This document shows positions 7,439 to 16,947 of a stretch of DNA of 56,878 bases, in pieces. The translations under genes were made by a program, and so were the position numbers. The notes under the pieces are model-generated. The model was not told the DNA's origin and did not search any database. It worked only from the letters and a program-made list of their open reading frames with translations. Numbering within the stretch: position 1 is the first letter of the stretch; every line of letters starts with the position of its first letter. The DNA comes from Pseudomonadota bacterium (lineage in GTDB: Bacteria > Pseudomonadota > Alphaproteobacteria > UBA828), in NCBI GenBank assembly GCA_027624955.1, contig JAQBTG010000023.1, forward strand, positions 1-56,878, written 5' to 3'.

Positions 7439-8104
7439 ATGGCAGAAACCGATAATTCATCGGGACTCGTGAAACGGAAGCCCCCCAAGAAGGGAGCCTA
7501 TCACCATGGAAATTTGCGCCGAGCTTTGCTCGAGTCAGCGCTTGCAATGGTGGAAAAGGAGGGGCCGCGAGGTGTGTCGCTCCGCGCGCTGGCCCGCTTG
7601 GCCGGCGTATCACCGGCAGCGCCCTATCGACACTTTGCTGGCAAGGAAGGGCTTCTCGCCGCCGTCGCCGAAGATGGGTTTCGCGCCCTCGAGGAGAAGA
7701 TGCAGGTTGCAAGTCGGGAGAACCGCGGGCTCGCCTTGGCCGAATTTCGTGCTATTGGCTTCGCCTATGTTCACTTTGCGGCAAGCAATCCGTCGCATTT
7801 TCGCGTCATGTTTGGCCCTGAGGTATCCGACAAAAGCGAACATCCAAGCCTCAGCGAAGCGGCAGACCGAGCGTCGCAAATCATTGCCGGCGCGATCGCC
7901 AATTGTCAGCGCCCGGGATTGGAGGGCGGCGATACAGATCCGCAACGCCTCTTTATTTCGGCGTGGGCGACGTTCCATGGCTTGGCCACACTCATCGTGG
8001 ATGGTCAGCTTAAGAGCTCGGTCGGCTCCGATGCCGATTTAGAGACGCTCGGCAATAGTGTTGCCGACGTCATCTATCGCGGCTTGTCGTTCAGCGGCCT
8101 TTAG
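7439..8104 (+). CDS. TetR/AcrR-family transcriptional regulator, WHG-domain type
   Basis: A 221-residue regulator with a basic N-terminal arm (KRKPPKKGAYHHGNLRRALLESAL) running into the helix-turn-helix (GVSLRALARLAGVSPAAPYRHFAGKEGLLAAVA, about residues 36-70). The C-terminal domain has the pattern of TetR proteins with a WHG ligand domain (FAYVHFAASNPSHFRVMFGPE, later FISAWATFHGLATLIVDGQL). The ATG at 7439 follows AAGGCGG. The frame extends 14 codons further up, but less plausibly. It converges with and overlaps by 14 bp the end of the AbrB-type gene. An imperfect dyad, ACTCGGCA with TGCCTGAGT, lies in the divergent gap before DUF2141 and may be its operator. Confidence 0.9.
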   Translation: MAETDNSSGLVKRKPPKKGAYHHGNLRRALLESALAMVEKEGPRGVSLRALARLAGVSPAAPYRHFAGKEGLLAAVAEDGFRALEEKMQVASRENRGLALAEFRAIGFAYVHFAASNPSHFRVMFGPEVSDKSEHPSLSEAADRASQIIAGAIANCQRPGLEGGDTDPQRLFISAWATFHGLATLIVDGQLKSSVGSDADLETLGNSVADVIYRGLSFSGL

Positions 8105-9212
8105 GGTTCGTCGCCTTATTCATATACAGATACTTAAATATTGCCGGCGCGATAACGACCAGCAAGATGATCCTCACAATGTGGTGCGTCGAAACGAAGG
8201 CGGCCGCGGTGCCGAACGACAGCGCAATAATACTCATCTCGGCCAAACCGCCGGGTGCTAGGGCGAGGAACAGCGCCGTCTTGGACGAACCTGAGATTTC
8301 TCCCAAGACAAACGCGAATATCGCGGCGATTGCCACCATGATAATTGCCGCCCCGATCGAGACGACGATGATTCGCCAAATCTCGGTAATTCTAGCACCG
8401 ACAAAGCGCGCACCGATGGCGGCGCCGAGCGCGACCTGAGCAGCAGCAACGATTTCGCCCGGCGGCATAGCGCTGACCAGGCCGCTTAGATGCGCTCCAG
8501 CGCTGAGCGCCAGTGGCCCCACGAGCTGCGCTGCCGGTATGCGGAGAAGGCGGGCGGCGGGCCAGCCCACGATTGCGCATGCCACCAGTATCAAACTATC
8601 TCGCCAACCAACCGCCGAAACCTCCTCGCCGACCAAGCCGACAGGTTGATAGCCTTCGAACAGGCGGAAATAAAACGCAATGAGAAACACCGCGGTGAGG
8701 ATACGCACGGCGTGGGAGAGTGAAATTCGTCGGGCGTCACCTCCCATCGCTTCACCGAGCACCATCATTTCGCTCAGGCCCCCGGGGATGGCGGAAAAGT
8801 AGGCGGATGTCCGATCGTACCCGCCCAGCTTGCGGTAATAGACCGTGCATAACGCGACCATCACGCTGCCCGAAACAGCGACGCCGGCGAGGCCGACATA
8901 CCAATCGGCGATGCGCGCGAATATGTCGGCGTTGAACTGCGAGCCCAACAACACGCCCAACACGGCAACCATGCCATTGCGAAAACGTGGCCAGGAGGCG
9001 AGAGGCACACCCGAGATGGCGGCAATCGTCACCAACGACATGGCGCCAAGCATCCAAGGAAGCGGCAACCCCAACATATAGAAGACAGCACCGCCGACCG
9101 CACCGAGAGCTAAAGCAAGTAAGAATTTCGCGGCATTTTTTTGCGAAAGGCCGGGCGCTGGGGGCGGGACGTTGGTTATGGCGGAATGGCTAGACGTTGG
9201 CTCTCTAGTCAA
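8091..9212 (-). CDS. AbrB family membrane protein
   Basis: A 373-residue membrane protein with about ten helices arranged as two similar halves. Each half has the Gly-rich family pattern: LPWMLGAMSLVTIAAISGVPLASWP, and later GPLALSAGAHLSGLVSAMPPGEIVAAAQVALGAAIGARF. This is the AbrB duplication family once labelled ammonia monooxygenase or putative regulator; it is more likely a transporter, and the substrate is unknown. It starts with TTG, whose TG is shared with the stop of the upstream hydrolase gene (TTGA), so the two are translationally coupled. The coupling suggests the hydrolase acts on a compound that this protein carries (inference). Confidence 0.85.
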   Translation of the reverse strand: MTREPTSSHSAITNVPPPAPGLSQKNAAKFLLALALGAVGGAVFYMLGLPLPWMLGAMSLVTIAAISGVPLASWPRFRNGMVAVLGVLLGSQFNADIFARIADWYVGLAGVAVSGSVMVALCTVYYRKLGGYDRTSAYFSAIPGGLSEMMVLGEAMGGDARRISLSHAVRILTAVFLIAFYFRLFEGYQPVGLVGEEVSAVGWRDSLILVACAIVGWPAARLLRIPAAQLVGPLALSAGAHLSGLVSAMPPGEIVAAAQVALGAAIGARFVGARITEIWRIIVVSIGAAIIMVAIAAIFAFVLGEISGSSKTALFLALAPGGLAEMSIIALSFGTAAAFVSTHHIVRIILLVVIAPAIFKYLYMNKATNPKGR

Positions 9213-10090
9213 TCTTTGCTATCCGCAACATAACGGCCAAGACGCACTGCTGTTTGTCCTCTGGATGGCTGTCGGGCTGGCATGACCAGAACGCAATCGT
9301 CGTAGGGCGTGACAACGTCGTGTGTTCCGTCCCGTGCGATTCGGGTGCCCGCCTTCGGGATAATTTCAAAGCATTGGAATTCGCCGCTGAAAGAGAAGCG
9401 GTCGGACTGAATCGTAACGGCGTGGCTAACTTCGATTAATCGCTGCCTCGACAAGTTTGCAGGTTGGTGGAGTTTCTCGGAGGCTTGATCCAGCATGCCG
9501 CAGGCTAACAGAAAGGCGACGATTGTTTTTGACGCAATGGTCGAGCTCTCACTGTCGAAATGCTGACCGCATTCGACAAGTACGGAAGATTTGGAGGTTG
9601 AGCCATTGTTGAAGTCACCAAAGTCACGCAGCCTCACGCCGGAGTTGTGGCCTTCGTCTGCCACCACATGAAATGGGTAGCCCATTTTGGCGGCCAAAAG
9701 GCGCCCTTTTTCTCGGCTACCACACAACAGCATCGCCGGCGCTGGGAGAGATGTGGAATGCAGGTCGAGAAGAAAATTCGCAGCTTCCGCGAAAGGGCGT
9801 AGTTCGCGCGCGCGCGCAAGTTCGACGCTATGACGCGTGCTGTCCAGTATGTCGCGCGACCACAACCGGTTCATATCCTCGTCGATGAACCGAGACGCGT
9901 AGGGCTGAGCGGAGTCAAAGCGTGAGAACGCAGCCACATTGGCGAATGCTACGATGAGGCGGCCTCGGTCTGGTGCGAAAGAGGAAGACAAGAGTTGGTC
10001 GAGCGCGATGGCGCCGCAAACTTCATTGCCGTGGATCAGAGCACTAATCATAGCGGTCGGACCTGGCTTTGCGCCCTCCAGGGTGGTCAC
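9209..10090 (-). CDS. Succinylglutamate desuccinylase / aspartoacylase family zinc hydrolase
   Basis: 293 residues from the first standard start (GTG at 10090). The M14-type zinc site is visible: ISALIHGNEVCGAIALD (His and Glu ligands), then NFLLDLHSTSLP (second His), and VLVECGQHFD as the catalytic region. It should cleave an N-acyl amino acid or related amide in the cytoplasm; the substrate is unknown. The frame stays open upstream to TAA at 10186-10184, and this segment translates as IDIPDIAQYERGNTDVPYVT, which matches the conserved N-terminus of this family as I know it. No ATG, GTG or TTG lies in that extension. The true start may therefore be a rare codon such as the CTG at 10147. The gene is followed by a coupled AbrB-type membrane protein. 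Confidence 0.88.
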   Translation of the reverse strand: MTTLEGAKPGPTAMISALIHGNEVCGAIALDQLLSSSFAPDRGRLIVAFANVAAFSRFDSAQPYASRFIDEDMNRLWSRDILDSTRHSVELARARELRPFAEAANFLLDLHSTSLPAPAMLLCGSREKGRLLAAKMGYPFHVVADEGHNSGVRLRDFGDFNNGSTSKSSVLVECGQHFDSESSTIASKTIVAFLLACGMLDQASEKLHQPANLSRQRLIEVSHAVTIQSDRFSFSGEFQCFEIIPKAGTRIARDGTHDVVTPYDDCVLVMPARQPSRGQTAVRLGRYVADSKD

Positions 10091-10163
10091 ATATGGAACA
10101 TCAGTGTTTCCGCGTTCATATTGCGCAATATCGGGAATATCGATCAGTTTATTAGATCCGGCT

Positions 10164-10931
10164 TCAGGGTGTGAACTGTTCGTTTAAGATGCGCTCTTCC
10201 AAATTGTGCTCCGGGTCAAAAAGCAGGTATATCGACACACTTGGATCGATAGAGACGGTTACCGAGGCGACATCGCGTACTTCGGTGTAGTCGGCGACTG
10301 CGCTGACCGGCCGTTTTTGCGCTTCCAGAATTTCAAAGCCCACTCTTGCCTCGTTCGGCAATAGAGCGCCGCGCCAACGTCTGGGCCGAAAGGCGCTAAT
10401 CGGGGTCAATGCGAGGATATTGGAGCTTAGTGGAATGATCGGGCCGTGTGCCGAGAGGTTATAGGCCGTACTGCCGGAGGGTGTGGCAACCAGCACACCA
10501 TCGCAAACGAGTTCAGGGACGCGCTTGATGCCGTCGACTATTACACTAATTTTTGCAGCCTGGCGCGTCTGGCGGAGGAGAGACACTTCGTTGATAGCGA
10601 GCGCCTCCTGAACGACTCCGTAGTGATTCTCTGCCGTCATGCGCAACGGATGCAATTCAGAGCGGTGCGCGGAATCAAGGCGTTTCGCCAATCCATCGGC
10701 CCTAAATTCGTTCATAAGGAAACCGACTGTTCCCCGGTTCATGCCGTAAATCGGCTTGCCGTGATGAAGAAATCTATGCTGCGTTTCCAGCATGAAACCA
10801 TCGCCGCCCAGGGCAACGATAACGTCGGCATCTTTCGGATCGCACAATTTGTAGCGTGATGTGATTTCTTCCAACGCCTTTTGCGCGTCCGGCGAACGGG
10901 AGGCAACAACAGCAAAGCGTTCAAAGCTCAA
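10164..10931 (-). CDS. nadK: NAD kinase
   Basis: 255 residues; phosphorylates NAD to NADP in the cytoplasm. The signature GGDG (residues 42-45, in [14 protein letters not shown]) is present, as are the NAD-site segments [30 protein letters not shown] and [22 protein letters not shown]. Length suits the compact alphaproteobacterial form. The start is TTG, with AAGGAG 8 nt upstream, and no better ATG is present. The next gene on the strand, the AstE-like hydrolase, begins close behind, and its N-terminal extension would overlap the end of nadK. Confidence 0.96.
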   Translation of the reverse strand: MSFERFAVVASRSPDAQKALEEITSRYKLCDPKDADVIVALGGDGFMLETQHRFLHHGKPIYGMNRGTVGFLMNEFRADGLAKRLDSAHRSELHPLRMTAENHYGVVQEALAINEVSLLRQTRQAAKISVIVDGIKRVPELVCDGVLVATPSGSTAYNLSAHGPIIPLSSNILALTPISAFRPRRWRGALLPNEARVGFEILEAQKRPVSAVADYTEVRDVASVTVSIDPSVSIYLLFDPEHNLEERILNEQFTP

Positions 10932-11069
10932 TTTGGAAACTCCTTCCGCCGAATTATTTTACTCTTCGCGTGCACGCCAAGTTGCTCAAGGTGTCAGCTT
11001 CGGCCATGGCAAGGTAACTCGCACGCAAGAAGCGTTTCTAAAAATATCGAGGACGCAGGAAGAATAGAT

Positions 11070-12062
11070 TCAGCCGCCGGTGACACTCATATGCCGCGCG
11101 ACCGCCGGAGCAGTATGCGATCGGTCGATAATAAAGTCATGGCCTTTGGGCTTGCGTGAAATGCCTTCCTGGATGGCGGCGATGAGTGCCGCGTCGCTAT
11201 CGCTGGCGCGCAATGGCGCACGAAGGTCGGCTGCATCGTCCTGCCCAAGGCACATAAATAAAGTACCCGTGCAGGTCAATCGTACGCGATTGCAAGATTC
11301 GCAAAAGTTGTGAGTGAGCGGCGTGATAAAGCCGACCCGCTGATCGGTTTCGCGCAGGGTGACATAGCGCGCCGGGCCGCCACTATCATGGGCATTGTGG
11401 TCCAGCGTCCAGGTTTTTTCCATCTGAGCGCGGACTTGCGTGAGAGGCAGATATTGCTCGCTCCTGTCACCGTCGATTTCGCCGAGGGGCATGGTCTCGA
11501 TAAACGTCAAATCCATATCTTTTTCACCGCACCAGCGCACAAGATTTTCGATTTCGTCGTCATTCACACCTTTCAGCGCCACGGTGTTGATCTTGACTCT
11601 GAGCCCGGCCGCCCGCGCCGCGTCAATTCCCGCCATGACTTTGCCAAATTTTCCCCAGCGTGTAATCGCGACAAATTTCTCTTCGTCGAGACTGTCCAGT
11701 GACACATTGACCCGCCGTACGCCGCAGGCCACCAATTCTTCGGCGTAGCGCTCTAACTGACTGCCGTTTGTGGTGAGAGTGAGTTCCTCCAAGGCGCCAG
11801 TGTCGAGATGCCGTCCGAGCTGCTTGAAAAGAGTCATGATGCCGCGCCGGACAAGCGGCTCTCCACCACTGATGCGAAGTTTCTTCACCCCAAGCGTCAC
11901 AAACGCACTGCACAGGCGATCCAGTTCCTCAAGGCTCAGGAGTTCCGCCTTGGGCAGAAAGGACATGTGTTCCGACATGCAATAGACGCAGCGGAAGTCA
12001 CAGCGGTCGGTGACCGACACCCTAAGATAGGTGACATGACGTTCAAACGGATCGATGAGCAT
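11070..12062 (-). CDS. moaA: GTP 3',8-cyclase MoaA (molybdenum cofactor biosynthesis)
   Basis: A radical SAM enzyme of 330 residues that converts GTP to 3',8-cyclo-7,8-dihydro-GTP, the first step of molybdopterin synthesis. The N-terminal radical SAM cluster is Cys21-x3-Cys25-x2-Cys28 ([11 protein letters not shown]). The C-terminal second cluster is [13 protein letters not shown], and the protein ends in the Gly-Gly pair typical of MoaA (SVTGG). The ATG at 12062 is supported by AGGA 8 nt upstream; the frame opens 10 codons earlier without support. No other moa gene is in the window. Confidence 0.96.
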   Translation of the reverse strand: MLIDPFERHVTYLRVSVTDRCDFRCVYCMSEHMSFLPKAELLSLEELDRLCSAFVTLGVKKLRISGGEPLVRRGIMTLFKQLGRHLDTGALEELTLTTNGSQLERYAEELVACGVRRVNVSLDSLDEEKFVAITRWGKFGKVMAGIDAARAAGLRVKINTVALKGVNDDEIENLVRWCGEKDMDLTFIETMPLGEIDGDRSEQYLPLTQVRAQMEKTWTLDHNAHDSGGPARYVTLRETDQRVGFITPLTHNFCESCNRVRLTCTGTLFMCLGQDDAADLRAPLRASDSDAALIAAIQEGISRKPKGHDFIIDRSHTAPAVARHMSVTGG

Positions 12063-12141
12063 GGCGATTCCTAAGTGGCGAGCGGTGCACAAGCCAATTT
12101 ATAGCCTGATTAGCCCAAAGTTTCCTCTCAAAAAGACGGCA

Positions 12142-12831
12142 TTAAGCCATTCTGTTCATGCGGGCCTGGACAGCTGCGCTTTCAAGTTCGCGCAGGGCAT
12201 TGGTCGCGACCCATCGCGCAGGCTTCGATCCGCCGTCCGCAATGCGGTGCGCGCATTCAATGGCCTGGCGATTAAGGCTAAGATTGCGTTTTCCGATTTG
12301 CCGGAGTCCCCAGTTCACGGCTTTCTTGACGAAATTTCGAGGATCCGAAGCACCTTCTTCAATCATTGGCAGCCACGTGGTGAATAGTTCATCGTCTGCG
12401 GCTTTATCATGGATCGCCAGCACTGCGATCATTGCGAAGGCCGCCCGCTTGACGAATTCCTCGTCGCGATGCCGCCATGCGCCAATCAAATCATGGGCGA
12501 ATGCAGTTTTGCGGAAAAGGTTTAAGCAGCACTGGTCGCACAAATCCCAGGAGCGGAAATCCGCGGCCCAGGATTCCGTCAGCGCACGGTCCGTGTCCAC
12601 CGGCACCGCGATCATCGAGGCAAGTAGACGCGCCTCATGGACGCCAGATCGCCACAAAGAGAGCGCGAGAGGGTGGTCTTGTCCGGTTTCCTTGGCCAGA
12701 CGGCGCAATTCTGGAACTGCCACGCCGAAGGCGTTTTCCGTGTCGATGCCGAAATGCGCCATGCCGAGAAGCGCATCGGGCCGGCCAATCTCCTTCAAGC
12801 GGGATAGGATTTGTTTTTCGCGCCTCGTCAT
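12142..12831 (-). CDS. DNA alkylation repair protein, AlkD-like HEAT-repeat
   Basis: About 229 residues, all helical, built of HEAT-like repeats. Family features include LRRLAKETGQDHPLALSLWRSGVHEARLLASMIA and SWAADFRSWDLCDQCCLNLF, which holds the Trp and Asp positions expected in AlkD-type glycosylases, and EEFVKRAAFAMIAVLA. It probably removes alkylated bases from DNA. The ATG at 12831 is chosen because the frame further up runs into the divergent meaB gene. It is divergent from meaB with a gap of under 100 bp. Confidence 0.88.
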   Translation of the reverse strand: MTRREKQILSRLKEIGRPDALLGMAHFGIDTENAFGVAVPELRRLAKETGQDHPLALSLWRSGVHEARLLASMIAVPVDTDRALTESWAADFRSWDLCDQCCLNLFRKTAFAHDLIGAWRHRDEEFVKRAAFAMIAVLAIHDKAADDELFTTWLPMIEEGASDPRNFVKKAVNWGLRQIGKRNLSLNRQAIECAHRIADGGSKPARWVATNALRELESAAVQARMNRMA

Positions 12832-12926
12832 GGAAGGTTTGTCGCGTGCGTTGAAATCGGGCGCAAGAGTAAAAAGTGAGTTTCGAATTGGTGGTGAAAA
12901 ATCCATCGGGCGCCGAAGGCGGCAAC

Positions 12927-13910
12927 ATGCCGAACGCTGAGGACATTCGGTCCGGAAACCGGCGGGCGCTGGCACGCGCCATTACTTTGATCGAATCCGC
13001 GCGAGAGGACCACAGGTCTGCGGCCCAAGAGTTGCTTGAGACATTATTGCCGTACACCGGACAAGCCGTTCGGATCGGCGTCTCTGGCTCCCCAGGAGTC
13101 GGTAAATCGACCTTTATCGAAGCGTTTGGGCTCTATTTAATCGGGATCGGCAAGCGTTTGGCGGTACTCGCAGTGGATCCGTCGAGCGCGTTGAGCGGCG
13201 GTTCGATACTCGGGGATAAGACCCGTATGGAGCGTTTGGCCCGCGAGCCGGACGTGTTCATCCGCCCGTCGCCGGCGGCCGGCGTTATGGGCGGCGTGGC
13301 GCGCCGAACCCGCGAAGCAATGCTTGCCTGCGAAGCAGCAGGATTTGATGTCGTGTTGATTGAGACCGTCGGCGTGGGGCAATCCGAAGCGGCTGTTGCG
13401 GATTTGGTGGATTTGTTTGCGCTTCTGGTTCAACCCGGCGGCGGCGATGATCTGCAGGGTATCAAGCGTGGTGTTATGGAACTGGCGGATCTTGTTATCG
13501 TGACTAAGGCGGATGGTGATCTGAGAGATTTAGCGCGCCACGCAGAGGCCGATTACCGTTCAGCTCTGGGTCTGATACGTGGCCGGGGAAAAGGGCCACG
13601 GCCCCACGTTCTATCCTGCTCCGCTGTGGAAGAGCGCGGTATGGACGAAGTTTGGCAGGCCATTGAATCACAACGCAGCGCACTGGATGAGACCGGTGAA
13701 CTGGCGCGAAAGCGGGCGGCGCAGGCCACTTCGTGGATGTGGCGAGAAGTTGAAGGACTTGTGATGTCTGCTTTGTTGGGGAACGCTGGCTTGGCCAATC
13801 TTTCAGAGCGCTTACAAACCGACGTGGCAGAAGGCCGGAAAACGCCTGCCGCAGCTGCGGCAGGCATATTGGCGGCGTTCCGCAAAACACCGAGAAATAA
13901 ATCTGGCTGA
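12927..13910 (+). CDS. meaB: Methylmalonyl-CoA mutase-associated GTPase MeaB (ArgK family)
   Basis: A P-loop GTPase of 327 residues that protects and reloads the B12 cofactor of methylmalonyl-CoA mutase. Walker A is GSPGVGKST (residues 53-61). Also visible are the family segments DPSSALSGGSILGDKTRM, ETVGVGQSEAAVADLVD and a base-recognition VTKADGD. The start at 12927 has AAGGCGG 6 nt upstream; a GTG at 12876 would add 17 residues overlapping the divergent alkD-like gene. The mutase itself is not in the window. The nearby cobS/cobT genes serve cobalamin synthesis, but they are 4 kb away and not part of this unit. Confidence 0.93.
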   Translation: MPNAEDIRSGNRRALARAITLIESAREDHRSAAQELLETLLPYTGQAVRIGVSGSPGVGKSTFIEAFGLYLIGIGKRLAVLAVDPSSALSGGSILGDKTRMERLAREPDVFIRPSPAAGVMGGVARRTREAMLACEAAGFDVVLIETVGVGQSEAAVADLVDLFALLVQPGGGDDLQGIKRGVMELADLVIVTKADGDLRDLARHAEADYRSALGLIRGRGKGPRPHVLSCSAVEERGMDEVWQAIESQRSALDETGELARKRAAQATSWMWREVEGLVMSALLGNAGLANLSERLQTDVAEGRKTPAAAAAGILAAFRKTPRNKSG

Positions 13911-13945
13911 TATAGCGTTAAAGGGCCGATTTCTCCCCACCGGGC

Positions 13946-13974
13946 TTGACGCGCAGAGGGATCGGGCCTAAATA
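13946..13974 (+). promoter_or_regulatory. Sigma70-type promoter of rpmB
   Basis: TTGACG (13946-13951) and TAAATA (13969-13974) are separated by 17 bp. The predicted transcript starts about 38 nt before the rpmB start codon. Confidence 0.7.
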
Positions 13975-14018
13975 GGCGCCTCCCCAAGGGCAGGCTTAGA
14001 TTATCCGGAGCAGACCTC

Positions 14019-14309
14019 ATGTCGCGGCGTTGTGAACTTACCGGCAAAGGCGTACAGGCAGGCAACAATGTCTCACACGCCAATAACAGAACCAGACGGC
14101 GGTTTTTGCCAAATCTGCAATCAAAATCACTGTTGAGCGACGCCTTGGGCCAGAGCATTCGTTTTCGTGTGACGACCTCTGCGATGCGCACGGTGGAGCA
14201 TAATGGCGGCCTCGATTCTTACCTTCTAAAAGCGCCGAATTCGCTTCTCTCACTGGAAGCGCAGAGGGTTAAACGGAAAATTGTCCGCGCGCGCGCAGCC
14301 GCCACCTAA
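14019..14309 (+). CDS. rpmB: 50S ribosomal protein L28
   Basis: 96 residues. The pattern is that of L28: [34 protein letters not shown], then [25 protein letters not shown], with the long C-terminal extension common in alphaproteobacteria. It belongs to the large ribosomal subunit. The ATG is preceded by GGAG and by a strong promoter at 13946-13974. It is transcribed alone. Confidence 0.96.
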   Translation: MSRRCELTGKGVQAGNNVSHANNRTRRRFLPNLQSKSLLSDALGQSIRFRVTTSAMRTVEHNGGLDSYLLKAPNSLLSLEAQRVKRKIVRARAAAT

Positions 14310-14419
14310 ACTACCGTCCAAGCGAATAATTCATCAAATATCCGCCAATACCGATTGGCGCACAGGCGGACGCGACCTATAGTCCGCTCACTCGATGATG
14401 GCGGCACAGGAGAGTGAAC

Positions 14420-15070
14420 GTGAGCGCTGAAACGGAATTCCCCAATCTCCACATCGTCGATCATCCGCTCGTTCAGCACAAACTCAGTCATCTGCGCGAC
14501 CAGACAACGTCGAGCCATGATTTTCGCGCGCTTCTGCGCGAGATGGCTTTGCTGATCGGCTACGAAATCACCCGTGTTCTCGACATGACGACCAAGATGA
14601 TCACGACGCCCATCACCGAGATGGAGGCGCCGATACTGGCCACCGTCAAACCGGCCATCGTACCGGTTTTGCGCGCCGGCCTTGGCATGGCGGAGGGCTT
14701 GTCGCAGCTCATCCCAACGGCACCGACCGGCCATATCGGCCTGTTCCGCGACCCAAAGACCAAGCGACCGGTCGAATATTACGTCCGGCTGCCGGACAAC
14801 AAAAATCGCTTGTTCATCCTCGTCGATCCGATGCTGGCAACCGGCTATTCCGCCAGCTACGCAGTTGATGTACTCAACAAACATGGCGTGCCGGACAGCA
14901 GGATACGGTTCATGGCCATGGTGGCGGCGCCGGAAGGCATGCGCGCCTTCAATGAGGCGCATCCGACGGTCGAAGTCTGGGCCGCCGCCCTGGACGAAAA
15001 ATTGAACGAGAAGGCCTATATCGTCCCCGGCCTTGGCGATGCCGGCGATCGCCTGTTCGAAACCAATTAA
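14420..15070 (+). CDS. upp: Uracil phosphoribosyltransferase
   Basis: 216 residues; makes UMP from uracil and PRPP for pyrimidine salvage. The PRPP loop is [15 protein letters not shown]. The uracil-binding C-terminal [13 protein letters not shown] is typical of Upp. Other family marks are the N-terminal [17 protein letters not shown] and [14 protein letters not shown]. The GTG at 14420 is 7 nt from AGGAG; another GTG at 14414 is too close to it. The stop codon overlaps by 3 nt the end of the convergent phytase-like gene. Confidence 0.96.
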   Translation: MSAETEFPNLHIVDHPLVQHKLSHLRDQTTSSHDFRALLREMALLIGYEITRVLDMTTKMITTPITEMEAPILATVKPAIVPVLRAGLGMAEGLSQLIPTAPTGHIGLFRDPKTKRPVEYYVRLPDNKNRLFILVDPMLATGYSASYAVDVLNKHGVPDSRIRFMAMVAAPEGMRAFNEAHPTVEVWAAALDEKLNEKAYIVPGLGDAGDRLFETN

Positions 15071-16073
15071 TCCGCGCTGTCGGTAAGTTCGAACATGAGC
15101 AGCAAGGTGCGCTGCAAGACGGAATAATTATCATCGGACAGCAGATAGATCAGCGTGCGACCGGAACTGTCGCGCCTAGCCGCGATCCCCTCCATATTGT
15201 CGACCGTTAGCGGCGGTGCGATGCGCGCGAGCTCTAGCCCGTCGAGCCGCGCGCCGGGCTGAATACTTTCCTTGGAGACCCGACGTAGAAGCGCAGCAAC
15301 GCCGCCGATCAACGTGTAGCGCCGTTCAACGATGATCAGGTCGCCATCAGGGAGACGCGTGGCGCCGGTCGAGCGAAATCTGGCCGCCCGCTTGTATTCC
15401 AGCCGTGCGGGTGCCGTGCCTTTGCGCAGAATCCATCCCGGTTTGCTCGACCGGTCATTGTCGAGGCCTTCGGTGAGGATAGAAGGCCACCATCGGCAAG
15501 TGTGACCAACGCTTCCATGGCGGCATTGCTATTGAACTCAGCAAGCTCGGCAGGCGCCGCCACAAGATCCGGCTTCACCGCTGACAGGTGGTCGGCATCG
15601 AACAGGCCGGAAGTTGCAAAGCGCAGAATCCGGTGATGCTGTTCAAACGCCAGGACTACCGTGCCATCGTCGGCTCGCGCCAGGCCCTCTGCATCGCGGT
15701 AGCGTCCGGTTAACGGTTTGCCGTCTGAACCGGTGATCGGCGCCAACCGGGCGGAAGACAGACCAACAAGGTTTCCATCATCGCCATAGTCGAGAGCGGC
15801 GGAAAACCACACGCCTCTGTCCGAGGCCGCAAGCAAAAGCTTGCCGTCTGCGCTGACGAGCAGAGATGAGAGGCCGCCGAACTGCGAGTCTCTGGCCGAA
15901 ATAGATAAACCGCCGCGATACTCCAGCATTCCGACGCTATGCTGGTCAGGCATTTCGTAATTGAGAGGAACCTGGCTGTAGGATAGCTCGATATCGTTCG
16001 CGCCGGCGCCTTTGGTGCTAAGGAAAAGCGCGAGCGCAAGAACGATGAGATGCAAGGTGGGGGGCTTCTTCAC
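15067..16073 (-). pseudogene. Phytase-like esterase gene broken by a one-base frameshift
   Basis: The first part (GTG at 16073, down to about 15480) encodes a signal peptide and the N-terminal two thirds of an esterase-like-activity-of-phytase domain (GGLSSLLVSADGKLLLAASDRG, YRDAEGLARADDGTVVLAFEQHHRILRF, then ALVTLADGGLL). Near 15475-15484 the family sequence continues in another frame (TEGLDNDRSSKPGWILRKGT, then RFRSTGATRLPDGDLIIVER, YTLIGGVAALLRR, DNMEGIAAR) to the stop at 15067. Adding one base in the sequence CTTCTATCC would restore a protein of about 335 residues. It is either a real, recent pseudogene or a sequencing or assembly error. The intact protein would be a secreted beta-propeller of unknown substrate. 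Confidence 0.85.
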
Positions 16074-16149
16074 GGGCTATTGAATTGGGCGCGGGTGCTC
16101 AGGTTGGTAGTTTAACAGCAATTCATCATCGCATATTTGGAGCAGGAAC

Positions 16150-16914
16150 ATGCAAATCGCTCGCAGAGATATCATACGTGGTTTGGCTGGCTTGCCGCTC
16201 GCCATGGTGCTTGCCGATCCTCGGCTGTCCTGGGCGGCAGCGCAGTCATTGAAAAATGTGACACTGAATACCGATGGAGGATTGTCGGTGCAGGCCGCGC
16301 TAGCGATTCCCGCACAAACACCGACTGCGGCAGTCATGCTGGTGCATGAATGGTGGGGTCTCAACGATCAAATTAAATCAATGGCGGCGGAATTGGCCAA
16401 GCAAGGCTATCTGGCGCTTGCCATCGATCTCTATCGCGGCCAGGTAACGGCTGAACCAGATCAAGCAAAAAAATTGATGAGCGGCGTCGACAGTGACGCG
16501 GCGACAGATACGATTGGTTCCTGGCTGCGCTGGTTGAAGCGCCACGATATGGCAAACGGCAAGGCTGCGACGATCGGCTGGTGTTTCGGAGGCGGTTGGT
16601 CGCTAAACGCTTCACTTGCGGAACCCGTTGATGCGACCATCGTCTATTACGGTAATGTGAAGAAATCTGCTGACGACCTAAATGCTCTCCGCGGACCCGT
16701 TCTCGGTCACTTCGCGGAGAGCGACAAGTGGATCAACCACGACATGGTAAACGGTTTTGAAGCGGCGATGAATAAGGCGGGAAAACCGTTTGCCAGTCAC
16801 TGGTACCAGGCAGATCATGCGTTCGCCAACCCAACCAGTGGACGCTATGACGATGACGACGCAGCACTCGCCTGGCGCCGCAGCCTGGATTTTCTGCACA
16901 AACATCTGTCATAA
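16150..16914 (+). CDS. Exported dienelactone hydrolase family protein
   Basis: 254 residues with a Tat-like N-terminus (ARRDIIRGLAGLPLAMVLADP) followed by the alpha/beta-hydrolase fold. The catalytic triad can be read as Cys145 (TIGWCFGGGWS), an Asp in GHFAESDKWI and a His in YQADHAFANP. The segment VMLVHEWWGLNDQIK is the typical oxyanion and substrate region of the dienelactone hydrolase family. It probably hydrolyses lactones or esters outside the cytoplasm; the substrate is unknown. AGGA sits just before the ATG. The amidohydrolase gene follows 33 bp later and may be co-transcribed. Confidence 0.9.
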   Translation: MQIARRDIIRGLAGLPLAMVLADPRLSWAAAQSLKNVTLNTDGGLSVQAALAIPAQTPTAAVMLVHEWWGLNDQIKSMAAELAKQGYLALAIDLYRGQVTAEPDQAKKLMSGVDSDAATDTIGSWLRWLKRHDMANGKAATIGWCFGGGWSLNASLAEPVDATIVYYGNVKKSADDLNALRGPVLGHFAESDKWINHDMVNGFEAAMNKAGKPFASHWYQADHAFANPTSGRYDDDDAALAWRRSLDFLHKHLS

Positions 16915-16947
16915 CTCTGCGCTCTTATCATTTGCGAAGAGGACGAG

